DNA from: an uncultured Woeseiaceae bacterium
Lineage (GTDB): Bacteria; Pseudomonadota; Gammaproteobacteria; Steroidobacterales; Woeseiaceae
Length of the DNA stretch: 64,000 nt
Assembly: GCA_945788625.1 (NCBI GenBank)
Contig: CALZMQ010000005.1
Coordinates: 1 to 64,000 of the forward strand
Direction of reading: 5' to 3'
The notes beneath the pieces were generated by a model. That model saw nothing but the letters and a program-made list of their open reading frames with translations, searched no databases and was not told the DNA's origin. Positions 45,304-53,000 of the stretch are shown piece by piece; positions within the stretch are counted from its first letter, which is position 1; each line of letters starts with the position of its first letter. The position numbers and the translations under genes are program-made.

Positions 45304-46153
45304 AGACTATCCAAAAGATCCTCGCTATACCGCGAAAATATTAAGTTCAGAACGGATTACGGACGAAAGCGCAGATGCCGAAGTCCGTGAACTGGTGCTC
45401 GAAGTGGACAGGCATGAGTTCAACTTCGACATTGGGCAAAGTGTTGGCGTACTGGTCGAAGGCCCGAAGGAATTCGGTAGCTCTCTGCGTCAACGACTTT
45501 ACACTGTTGCCGACACGCCGCGTCCAAAAGGCAAGGCCAAGCCTCAGATTACACTGGTGGTAAGGCGCTGCGATTACATCGACGACTACAGCGGCGAGAA
45601 GTACGCCGGAGTCAATTCCAACTACCTGTGCGACCGCAAGCCGGGCGACAAGGTGTCCATTACCGGTCCATTCGGATTGCCGTTTACGGTGCCGGACGAC
45701 AAGAGCGCCAACCTGCTGCTGATCGGGCTCGGTACCGGCATTGCGCCGTTTCGCGCCTTCGTCAAGCATATCTACCAGGAGGTCGGGGAGTGGAAGGGTA
45801 GAGTCATTCTGTTGCATGGCGCCCGGTCCGGACTCGAGTTGCTCTATATGAATGACAAGCGCGATGACTTCGCACGCTACTATGACGAGGATACGTTCGA
45901 GGCGATCCAGGCGTTGAGCCCGCGCCCGAACTGGGCCGATCCGATCGCGTGGGATTACGCGATCGAAGACCGCAGCGAAGAAATCCTGAACATGCTCGAC
46001 GATGAACAGACTTACGTATACGTAGCCGGGTTGGTCCCGATCCGCGATTCACTCGACAAGGCGTTCGCCAGCCTGACCGGATCGCCGGAATCATGGTCGA
46101 AGAAGAAATCGGAACTCATGGACGCAGGTCGATGGGTCGAGCTGCTGTACTGA
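45293..46153 (+). CDS. Ferredoxin-NADP+ reductase-type flavoprotein
   Basis: A 286-aa plant-type FNR-superfamily enzyme: FAD-binding RQRLYTVADTP, NADP-binding LLIGLGTGIAPFRAFVKH, and a C-terminal VELLY with the terminal Tyr that stacks on FAD. It moves electrons between reduced ferredoxin and NADP+. The ATG at 45293 is preferred (AAGGAG, 8-nt spacing) over GTG 45284. As the last redox gene of the rnf-nifJ operon it probably draws NADPH from the ferredoxin that PFOR reduces. Confidence 0.88.
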   Translation: MRLEDYPKDPRYTAKILSSERITDESADAEVRELVLEVDRHEFNFDIGQSVGVLVEGPKEFGSSLRQRLYTVADTPRPKGKAKPQITLVVRRCDYIDDYSGEKYAGVNSNYLCDRKPGDKVSITGPFGLPFTVPDDKSANLLLIGLGTGIAPFRAFVKHIYQEVGEWKGRVILLHGARSGLELLYMNDKRDDFARYYDEDTFEAIQALSPRPNWADPIAWDYAIEDRSEEILNMLDDEQTYVYVAGLVPIRDSLDKAFASLTGSPESWSKKKSELMDAGRWVELLY

Positions 46154-46183
46154 ACGCAGATTCCAAGGGACTGGCAGGCGTGC

Positions 46184-47083
46184 ATGGCTGCTAGACCCTT
46201 GCGAGGCGTTATCGCACCGTTGCTGACGCCGTTCGATAACGATCTGTCGATCGCGACGGATCTCTACGTCGGGCACGCACACTGGCTGTTCGAGCAGGGC
46301 TGCGTTGCTATCGCGCCCTTCGGCACGACCGGCGAGGCGTTGTCGGTGGGCATCGACGAACGTATAGCGGCCATACGCGCTCTCATGGACTCCGGCATCG
46401 ACCCGTCGAGGATGATCCCCGGTACCGGGTTGACGAGCATTGCCGACACGGCGCGCCTGTCACGCGCCTGCCTCGACTTCGGTTGTAACGCGGTCATGAC
46501 TTTGCCGCCGTTCTACTTCAAGGCCGTCACCGACGAGGGCCTGTACGAGTATTTCGCCCGGCTGATCGCCGCGATCGGCGATAATGCGCGGCTGTTCCTC
46601 TATCACATTCCGCCGATCGCCGTCGTCGGCATTTCGCCGGCGCTGGCGAGGCGCCTGCATACCGAGTTCCCGGCACAGGTTGTCGGTATCAAGGACAGCT
46701 CCGGAGACTGGGACAATACCCGCGCACTGCTCGACATCGATGGACTGATCGTGTATCCGGGCTCCGAGCTGCCACTGCTGGACGCGCTGGCGCTCGGAGC
46801 GCCTGGATGCATCTCGGCGACCGCGAACACGAATGCCGCGCCCATCGCGCGCGTCATCGAACTGTACGGTCAGGGCGACGAGAGCTCAGCGAGATCCATG
46901 CATGAGAAGGTCAGGGACTACCGCCTGGCCATCCAGGAAGCCGCGCCGATTCCGGCACAAAAGAGGCTGCTCGCGATGGCAAGCGGGGACGAGCGCTGGG
47001 CGAACGTGCGCCCGCCGCTGATCGCGATGTCTCCGGATGCCGGACGCGAGCTCGCCGAACGTATACCGCCGCTAGTGTTGTAG
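46184..47083 (+). CDS. DapA-family class I aldolase/synthase
   Basis: A 299-aa member of the dihydrodipicolinate synthase/N-acetylneuraminate lyase family, which forms a Schiff base with a 2-oxo acid such as pyruvate. Seen: FGTTGEA loop, catalytic Tyr140 in LYHIPP and Lys170 in VGIKDSSGDW. The true substrate cannot be read from sequence; DapA itself is normally encoded elsewhere. It starts 30 bp after the reductase gene, and its last 12 bases overlap the end of the convergent purine operon. Confidence 0.85.
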   Translation: MAARPLRGVIAPLLTPFDNDLSIATDLYVGHAHWLFEQGCVAIAPFGTTGEALSVGIDERIAAIRALMDSGIDPSRMIPGTGLTSIADTARLSRACLDFGCNAVMTLPPFYFKAVTDEGLYEYFARLIAAIGDNARLFLYHIPPIAVVGISPALARRLHTEFPAQVVGIKDSSGDWDNTRALLDIDGLIVYPGSELPLLDALALGAPGCISATANTNAAPIARVIELYGQGDESSARSMHEKVRDYRLAIQEAAPIPAQKRLLAMASGDERWANVRPPLIAMSPDAGRELAERIPPLVL

Positions 47084-48334
47084 GGCGGCGGCGACCGCAT
47101 CGATCGACGGATTGATGACGAATGGCTCGGCCGTGGCTCGCAGCGCGCCGGCGACGTCTTTCAGACCGCTGCCCGAAACCAGGCACACGACGAGTTCATC
47201 CGCGGCAACCGTGCCGTCCTGGCGCATCGCCTTGAGTGCGGCCAGCGGCGCGGCAGCAGCCGGCTCCGGGAAGATCCCTGACTGCCGTGCCATCTCCGGT
47301 ATGGCCGCGAGTATCTCGCTGTCGGGGACCGTTATCGCCGCGCCGCCGGACTCGATGACTGCGCGTACCGCGGCCAGGCCGTCGCGGGGGCGATCCACAC
47401 AGATCGAATCGGCAACCGATTCTGCCCTTACCTGCGCCACTCGAACCTTAGCCCAGTCGATCGCGTCATCGCCCACGGCACGAAGCTTGCGCAACGTCTC
47501 GCAGATCGCGGCGCTGGATTCCGACTGGGCACAGTCCAGTCGCGGCGGCCGGTCGATGAGCCCCACGGCCTGCAGGTCCCGCCAGCCTTTCCACATGCCG
47601 GAGAGAAGGTTGCCGTCGCCGGTCGGTACGACGACGCGGTCGGGCGCGCGACCGTCGAGCGCTTCCCAAATCTCGTAGGCGCAGACTTTCTTGCCTTCGC
47701 GCGTAAACGGGTTGTACCCGGTGCTGCGATTGAACCAGCCGAACTCTCTCGATGCTTCGAGGCAAAGGTCGAACGCGTCGTCATAGTTGCCGCGCACCGC
47801 AAGCACGGTGGCTCCGAACGACAGCGCCTGTGTGAGCTTGGCGACCGGGGCGCTCTCGGGCACGAATACGATGGCCGGCATCCCGGTGGCCGCGGCGACG
47901 CAGGCGAGCGACGAACCTGCGTTACCGGTGCTGGCGACGGAAATCGCGTCCGCACCAATGTCCATGGCGCGTCGCACCGCGACAGCGCTCGCGCGATCCT
48001 TGCTCGACGCGCTGGGATTGACGGTGTCGTCTTTCAGGTAGAGATTACGCATGCCCAGGGACGCCCCGAGACGCTTTGCGGGGTACAGGGGGGTCTTCCC
48101 GATACGCAGCGGAAAGCCCCCGTCGGGACGGCTGACCGGCAGGAACGGCGCGAACCTGAATATCGACCGTGCGCCGTCTGTGCCCGACTCTTCGATCTCG
48201 TCGATGATCGCATCGTAGTCATACGTGATATCGAGGTTGCCGCCACAGGACGGGCAAACGAAGCCCCTGAAATCGGTGCTCAGTGTCTGACTACAAGCGA
48301 TGCAACGATAGCCTCTCATAAACGAATTCGTCAC
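47072..48334 (-). CDS. Threonine synthase-like PLP enzyme
   Basis: A 420-aa fold-type II PLP enzyme with an N-terminal zinc-ribbon (CIACSQTLSTDFRGFVCPSC) as in one threonine synthase class. The PLP Lys is in PSASSKDRAS near residue 111, the phosphate-binding loop is STGNAGSSLA, and a late VSGSGLKD is present. It should catalyse a beta- or gamma-replacement or elimination. The start GTG overlaps the carbamate kinase stop by 4 nt, so it is the last gene of the purine operon. A dedicated role there, such as a 2,3-diaminopropionate or serine/threonine lyase, is possible but not shown. Confidence 0.82.
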   Translation of the reverse strand: MTNSFMRGYRCIACSQTLSTDFRGFVCPSCGGNLDITYDYDAIIDEIEESGTDGARSIFRFAPFLPVSRPDGGFPLRIGKTPLYPAKRLGASLGMRNLYLKDDTVNPSASSKDRASAVAVRRAMDIGADAISVASTGNAGSSLACVAAATGMPAIVFVPESAPVAKLTQALSFGATVLAVRGNYDDAFDLCLEASREFGWFNRSTGYNPFTREGKKVCAYEIWEALDGRAPDRVVVPTGDGNLLSGMWKGWRDLQAVGLIDRPPRLDCAQSESSAAICETLRKLRAVGDDAIDWAKVRVAQVRAESVADSICVDRPRDGLAAVRAVIESGGAAITVPDSEILAAIPEMARQSGIFPEPAAAAPLAALKAMRQDGTVAADELVVCLVSGSGLKDVAGALRATAEPFVINPSIDAVAAALQH

Positions 48335-49302
48335 GGCACAATATGCGTGCCGTCAATGGCATGCAATTCGGCGTGCAGCTTGTGCGGTTGCGTGATGATG
48401 ACTTCCTTGCCGCCACTCTCCAGGAATTTCAGGGCGCTTTCGATTTTCGGGCGCATGCTGCCGGGCGCGAAATGCCCTTCGTCCAGGTAGCGTCGGCATT
48501 CTGCAACGTTCATGCGGTCGATATTCACCTGTTCGGGCGTGCCGTAATTCAATGCGACTTTGTCGACGTCCGTGGAAATGATGAACACTTCCGCATCCAG
48601 TTCGCAGGCCAGCAAGCAGGAGGCGGCGTCCTTGTCGATTACCGCCGGGCGCGGTCGCAGCGTGCCGTCCGGTTTGTAGACAACCGGAACGCCGCCACCG
48701 CCGGCGGCGATGACCAGTGCACCGCTTTGCAGGAGGCCGCGAATCGCCGCAATTTCGATCACCTCCAGCGGCGTCGGCGATGCAACAAGCCGGCGCCAGC
48801 CGCGTCCCGCATCCTCGCCAATCACCCAGCCGTCGTTGAACTCATGCTGGCGCGCTTCCTCTTCGCTCATGAAAGGGCCGATCGGCTTACTGGGCTCGCC
48901 GAAACTCGGATCCTGCTCCTCGACGACAACCTGGGTGACGAGCGCGACGACCTCCTGTTGCATTCCCTGGCGCAGAAATTCGTTTTGCAGGGTCTGCGCG
49001 ATCTGCAATCCGATCGAACCCTGGGTGTCGGCAACGCAATTTGCAAGCGGCACCTGGTGAATAACGTCCCTGGCCAGTTCCGAGCGCAACAGGACGAAAC
49101 CGACCTGCGGTCCGTTGCCGTGCGTAACGAGTACGCGATAGCCCTTCTTTACGATCGGCACGATATGGTGACTTGTTTCACCGGCGGCCCTGTACTGATC
49201 CAGTACGTCCATGTGTTCCCGATCTTTGATCAGGGAATTACCGCCGATGGCAATGACAATCAGCGGAGAATCAGTTTGCATGTCGGTGCTGAAGCTGTTC
49301 AT
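48331..49302 (-). CDS. arcC: Carbamate kinase
   Basis: A 323-aa amino-acid-kinase-fold enzyme: VIAIGGNSLIKD at the N-terminus, THGNGPQVGFV, VIAAGGGGVPVVY, and DKDAASCLLACEL with the STDVDKVALNYG nucleotide site. It makes ATP from carbamoyl phosphate. In this operon the carbamoyl phosphate is expected from the YgeW transcarbamylase just upstream, as in other YgeW/YqeA clusters. The ATG at 49302 has AGAGG upstream; the gap to ygeW is 13 nt. Confidence 0.94.
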   Translation of the reverse strand: MNSFSTDMQTDSPLIVIAIGGNSLIKDREHMDVLDQYRAAGETSHHIVPIVKKGYRVLVTHGNGPQVGFVLLRSELARDVIHQVPLANCVADTQGSIGLQIAQTLQNEFLRQGMQQEVVALVTQVVVEEQDPSFGEPSKPIGPFMSEEEARQHEFNDGWVIGEDAGRGWRRLVASPTPLEVIEIAAIRGLLQSGALVIAAGGGGVPVVYKPDGTLRPRPAVIDKDAASCLLACELDAEVFIISTDVDKVALNYGTPEQVNIDRMNVAECRRYLDEGHFAPGSMRPKIESALKFLESGGKEVIITQPHKLHAELHAIDGTHIVP

Positions 49303-49315
49303 TCGCGTGAGCCTC

Positions 49316-50317
49316 TTACATCGTGAGCGCCATCAGGGCCTTCGCCGTGTGCAGGCGGTTCTCGGCTTCAGGATAAACACGCGATTGCGGACCGTCGATT
49401 ACGGCATCGCTGACCTCGCAGCCGCGATCCGCCGGCAGGCAGTGCATGTAGATCGCCCGGTCGTTGGCGCGCGCCAGCATGTCCTCGTCGCAAATCCAGT
49501 GGCGATACTGCTTGGCAACGCGCATCGCTTCTTCGGGATCGCCAAACAGGGCCTCCACGCCCCAGCTCTTCGGGTAAACGATATCCGCGTCCGCGAATGC
49601 GTCCTCCATGTTGTCAACGACCTCGAAAGAACTGCCGGAGCGTGCCGCATTCTCACGCGCCAGTCGCATGGGTTCGTCCATTAGCCCGTACTCCGGTGGA
49701 TGCGCCAACGTGACGTTCATACCGAACCGCGTCATCAGCATTATCAGGCCCTGCGGCACGGACATGGGTTTCACGTAGCTTGGTGCGTAGGCCCATGACA
49801 CAGCGATCTTCAGCTCGCTCAGGTCTTTGCCGAATTCCTCCCTGATGGTCATCAGGTCCGCGAGATTCTGGCACGGATGATCGACGTCGCACTGCATGTT
49901 GATGACAGGCACGGACGCCCACCTGGCAACGTCGCGCATGTACGTCTGGCCTTCGCCCGGAACAAGGTCGTGACGTATCGCGATTCCATGCCCGTAGCCG
50001 GAAAGAATCGTTCCCATGTCCTTCGGACTCTCACCGTGGGCGATCTGGGAGGTTTCCGAATCGATGAAGTGCGCGTGCCCGCCGAGCTGCGTCATGCCGG
50101 CTTCAAACGAGTTTCGCGTCCGCGTCGATTTGTCGAAGAAGATGAGGAACGCGGTCTTGTGCGCGAGATGCAAGGTCGGGACACCGTTCTTGAATTCGTC
50201 CTTCAGGTGTTCCGCTGTATCGAGGGCGAGTTCGACTTCGTCATCCGACCAGTCCTGAGTCATGAGCCAGTCCCGGCCTTTCATGCGGTCGGTAATGGGC
50301 TTCGCTTTGCGGGTCAC
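49316..50317 (-). CDS. ygeW: Knotted carbamoyltransferase YgeW
   Basis: A 333-aa member of the aspartate/ornithine transcarbamylase fold, YgeW subtype. The carbamoyl-phosphate site is FDKSTRTRNSFEAG; GHAHFIDSETSQIAHGESPKD and MHCLPADRG are subtype hallmarks. It is expected to phosphorolyse a carbamoylated intermediate (2,3-ureidopropionate-type) to carbamoyl phosphate. The start is GTG at 50317, chosen because it overlaps the ygeY stop by 4 nt; a longer frame to 50389 would cut far into ygeY. Confidence 0.93.
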   Translation of the reverse strand: MTRKAKPITDRMKGRDWLMTQDWSDDEVELALDTAEHLKDEFKNGVPTLHLAHKTAFLIFFDKSTRTRNSFEAGMTQLGGHAHFIDSETSQIAHGESPKDMGTILSGYGHGIAIRHDLVPGEGQTYMRDVARWASVPVINMQCDVDHPCQNLADLMTIREEFGKDLSELKIAVSWAYAPSYVKPMSVPQGLIMLMTRFGMNVTLAHPPEYGLMDEPMRLARENAARSGSSFEVVDNMEDAFADADIVYPKSWGVEALFGDPEEAMRVAKQYRHWICDEDMLARANDRAIYMHCLPADRGCEVSDAVIDGPQSRVYPEAENRLHTAKALMALTM

Positions 50318-51531
50318 TGTCTCTTTTCTCCGTTGTCTGAATCTTTCGAAAACTGATCGACGAGAGCCGAGTAGAACGCGGCGCAACACACGAGGTGTTC
50401 AATCTCGGTCTGCTCGTTCGGTGCATGGGCAAAATGCTCATGGCCAGGACCGAAACCGACCGTCGGGATTTCGTGCATGCCTGCGGTCGCGACGCCGTTC
50501 GTACTGAATGTCCAGTGTCCGACCTCGGGATCGTCGCCGAACGCTTTCCGGTAAGCTGCAGTCGCAGCCTGTACAGCGGGCTCACTCTCCGGCATCTCCC
50601 ACGTCGGGTAGTACTTGCGCGTCGGGTAGGTGAGTCCGGTATGACTGGGAACGGCGTAATCGAGCACTGTTACCGTCGCGTTCCCTTTTTGAACCGATGG
50701 CAGTGCCCTGATTTCCGCCACCGACGTTTCTTCGGTTTCGCCGATGGTCAGCCGGCGATCGAGATGTATCGTGCAACCGTCGGCGACTGCGCAGAGGCTC
50801 GGTGAGCTCGAGCGAATCTCACTGATCGTGACCGTGCCCTTGCCCAGCGGATCCCGCGGCTCCAAACGCTCGTTGAGGGCTTCGATGTCGGCGATAATGC
50901 CCGCCATCTTGTAGACAGCATTTTCGCCACGCTCAGGCGCCGAGCCGTGACAGGAGACGCCGGATGTATGCACTTCCATTTCCATTCGGCCGCGATGACC
51001 GCGGTAGATGCGTAAACTGGTCGGTTCGGTGATGACTACCAGGTCCGGCCGCAGTCCGTCTTCGTTGACAATGTACTGCCAGCATAGACCGTCACAGTCT
51101 TCTTCCTGCACGGTCGCCGTCGCGTAAAAAGTGACGTTGTCGGGAACGCCGCGTTTCTTCAAAATTGCGCCGGCATACACACTCGAGGCGACGCCGCCCT
51201 TCATGTCGCTGGTGCCGCGCCCATACAGGATCCCGTCCTCGATTTCTGCGGAATGCGGGTCCCTGTCCCAAAGTGCCGGATCACCGACGTCAACGGTATC
51301 CACGTGACCGTCAAATGCGATTACGCGAGGTCCGGCGCCGATTCGGCCGAGAAGGTTGCCCATGGGATCGACCGTGACTTCGTCGTAGCCGATACGCAGC
51401 ATTTCCTCGCGAATGCGTTCGATGACGGCACCTTCTTCGGAGCTCAATGAGGGAATACGAATGATATCCTGCATGAATTTCACGAGATCGGCCTTGATTG
51501 CCATCGCGTCCGCGTAATAGCTGCTGGTCAT
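50314..51531 (-). CDS. ygeY: YgeY-family M20 metallohydrolase
   Basis: A 405-aa di-zinc amidohydrolase of the M20 family, in the YgeY group linked to selenium/purine metabolism. Metal-site motifs: FDGHVDTVDVG, GRGTSDMKGG and VQEEDCDGLCWQ, plus late GFGPGHEHFAHAPNE. It is thought to open or trim a ureido intermediate of the purine ring. ATG 51531 overlaps the stop of the PLP enzyme; the in-frame extension to 51576 lies within that gene and is rejected. Confidence 0.93.
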   Translation of the reverse strand: MTSSYYADAMAIKADLVKFMQDIIRIPSLSSEEGAVIERIREEMLRIGYDEVTVDPMGNLLGRIGAGPRVIAFDGHVDTVDVGDPALWDRDPHSAEIEDGILYGRGTSDMKGGVASSVYAGAILKKRGVPDNVTFYATATVQEEDCDGLCWQYIVNEDGLRPDLVVITEPTSLRIYRGHRGRMEMEVHTSGVSCHGSAPERGENAVYKMAGIIADIEALNERLEPRDPLGKGTVTISEIRSSSPSLCAVADGCTIHLDRRLTIGETEETSVAEIRALPSVQKGNATVTVLDYAVPSHTGLTYPTRKYYPTWEMPESEPAVQAATAAYRKAFGDDPEVGHWTFSTNGVATAGMHEIPTVGFGPGHEHFAHAPNEQTEIEHLVCCAAFYSALVDQFSKDSDNGEKRQ

Positions 51532-53000
51532 TTCAGGTCTCCATTGCCGTTGAAGGCATCGATCAGGCGGTCCCACTCGTCCACGACGTCCTGTGAAAAC
51601 ACTTCTCGCCAGAAATCCGTGTCCCAGAGCTGACGCAAATCGTCCGATGTGCGCCCTTGTTGCTCTACCCAGGTGAAATACTTGAAGTTGTGCAGGGCTT
51701 TGCGGTCCGCATAAGTCAGTTCGCGCACGTAGTCCGGACCGGTTCCATGCAAATAACGGCCGTAGTGCTGATCCGCAAGGTGTGAGCTGTACTCCCCATG
51801 TGTTGCCCGCATCTCCAGCAGCCGCGAAGAGTACAAGTCCATGGAATCCGTAAGCGGCGTGAAGATTACGTCTCGCGAATCCATGTCGTAGTATCGAGCG
51901 GCCTTGATGCTCGCCACGAGATTGCAGATACCCGAAATACCAATGTCTCCAAGCGACTGAATCGTCGACTCATCGATACCCTCTCGGGCAAGGCAAGCAT
52001 GGCCTTCGTCTTCGTTGAAAAGACGCATGAGTTGCATCGTCTGTTCGTCGTCGACGGCCGCCACGAAGTCGGTATTGCGTACGTTGTGTATCCATGGAAT
52101 GTGCTTGTCACCGATACCTTCGATGCGATGCTCGCCGAAACCGAATTGCAGCAAGGTCGGGCATTGCAGGGCTTCCGTGGCCACGACGCGAATGTCGGGG
52201 TGCTTTGTGCGGAGGTAGTCGCCGGCCGCGATTGTGCCCGCCGAACCGGTAGCACTCACATAGCCTGATAAGCGACGGCCATTTTCGAAGTGTGCCCGGA
52301 ATATCTCGTCGACGATCGAGCCAGTCATCTGGTAATGCCAGATGGCATTGCCGAATTCCTCGAACTGGTTGAAGATGACAATGCCATCGGCGCGTTCGCT
52401 ACGCAGTTCCCAGCACTTGTCGTAGATTTCCTTGACGTTGGATTCCGTACCGGGCGTCGCAATGATTTCGTCGGTGCCAATACGCTTGAGCCACTCGAAA
52501 CGTTCGCGACTCATGCCTTCCGGCAGGATGGCGACGGCAGGGCAGGCCAGGAGTGCGCAATCGTAAGCGCCGCCGCGGCAATAGTTTCCGGTGGACGGCC
52601 AGACCGCCTTCTGGGTTGCCGGGTCGAACGTGCCGGTGACGAGGCGCGGGGCAAGACAACCGTAGGCGGCGCCTACCTTGTGCGCACCGGTCGGAAACCA
52701 TTTACCGACGATACCGACGATGGTTGCGTCGACGCCGGTCAGAGCAGTCGGGAATTCGATCCAGTTTCCGTCTCCGAATCCGCCGCCGTGCTCGACCGCT
52801 TCGTTCTTCCAGGTGATTCTGAAGAGATTGGCCGGGTCGACGTCCCACAGGCCCACGTCGGCAAGCCGGGCCCTGATCGCGTCCGGCACCAACGACGGGT
52901 CCTTTTGCTGGGCGAACGTCGGCAGGACGATTTGCTGTGTGCGGGCGCGCTCGATATTTTTTCGCAGTACCTCTGTATTTATTTCGGGTATGAGGTTCAC
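51528..53000 (-). CDS. PLP-dependent fold-type II lyase, not YgeX-like
   Basis: A 490-aa PLP enzyme. The likely PLP Lys is in FPTGAHKVGAAYG, a phosphate-loop-like STGNYCRGGAYDCALLA follows, and SATGSAGTIAAGDYL comes later. It resembles the TrpB/cysteine-synthase-like group. It sits where such operons usually carry YgeX, 2,3-diaminopropionate ammonia-lyase (about 400 aa), but as far as I recall YgeX it lacks that enzyme's motifs. The start is GTG at 53000, with GGAGG 6 nt upstream and a 4-nt overlap with the preceding gene; upstream frame to 53477 is rejected. It may do the same final step by a different enzyme (inferred). Confidence 0.8.
   Translation of the reverse strand: MNLIPEINTEVLRKNIERARTQQIVLPTFAQQKDPSLVPDAIRARLADVGLWDVDPANLFRITWKNEAVEHGGGFGDGNWIEFPTALTGVDATIVGIVGKWFPTGAHKVGAAYGCLAPRLVTGTFDPATQKAVWPSTGNYCRGGAYDCALLACPAVAILPEGMSRERFEWLKRIGTDEIIATPGTESNVKEIYDKCWELRSERADGIVIFNQFEEFGNAIWHYQMTGSIVDEIFRAHFENGRRLSGYVSATGSAGTIAAGDYLRTKHPDIRVVATEALQCPTLLQFGFGEHRIEGIGDKHIPWIHNVRNTDFVAAVDDEQTMQLMRLFNEDEGHACLAREGIDESTIQSLGDIGISGICNLVASIKAARYYDMDSRDVIFTPLTDSMDLYSSRLLEMRATHGEYSSHLADQHYGRYLHGTGPDYVRELTYADRKALHNFKYFTWVEQQGRTSDDLRQLWDTDFWREVFSQDVVDEWDRLIDAFNGNGDLK

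Noticed and set aside
51528-53000. Naming the 490-aa PLP enzyme ygeX
   Set aside because: Its active-site context (TGAHKVGAAYG, STGNYCRGGAYD) and length do not match the roughly 400-aa diaminopropionate ammonia-lyase.
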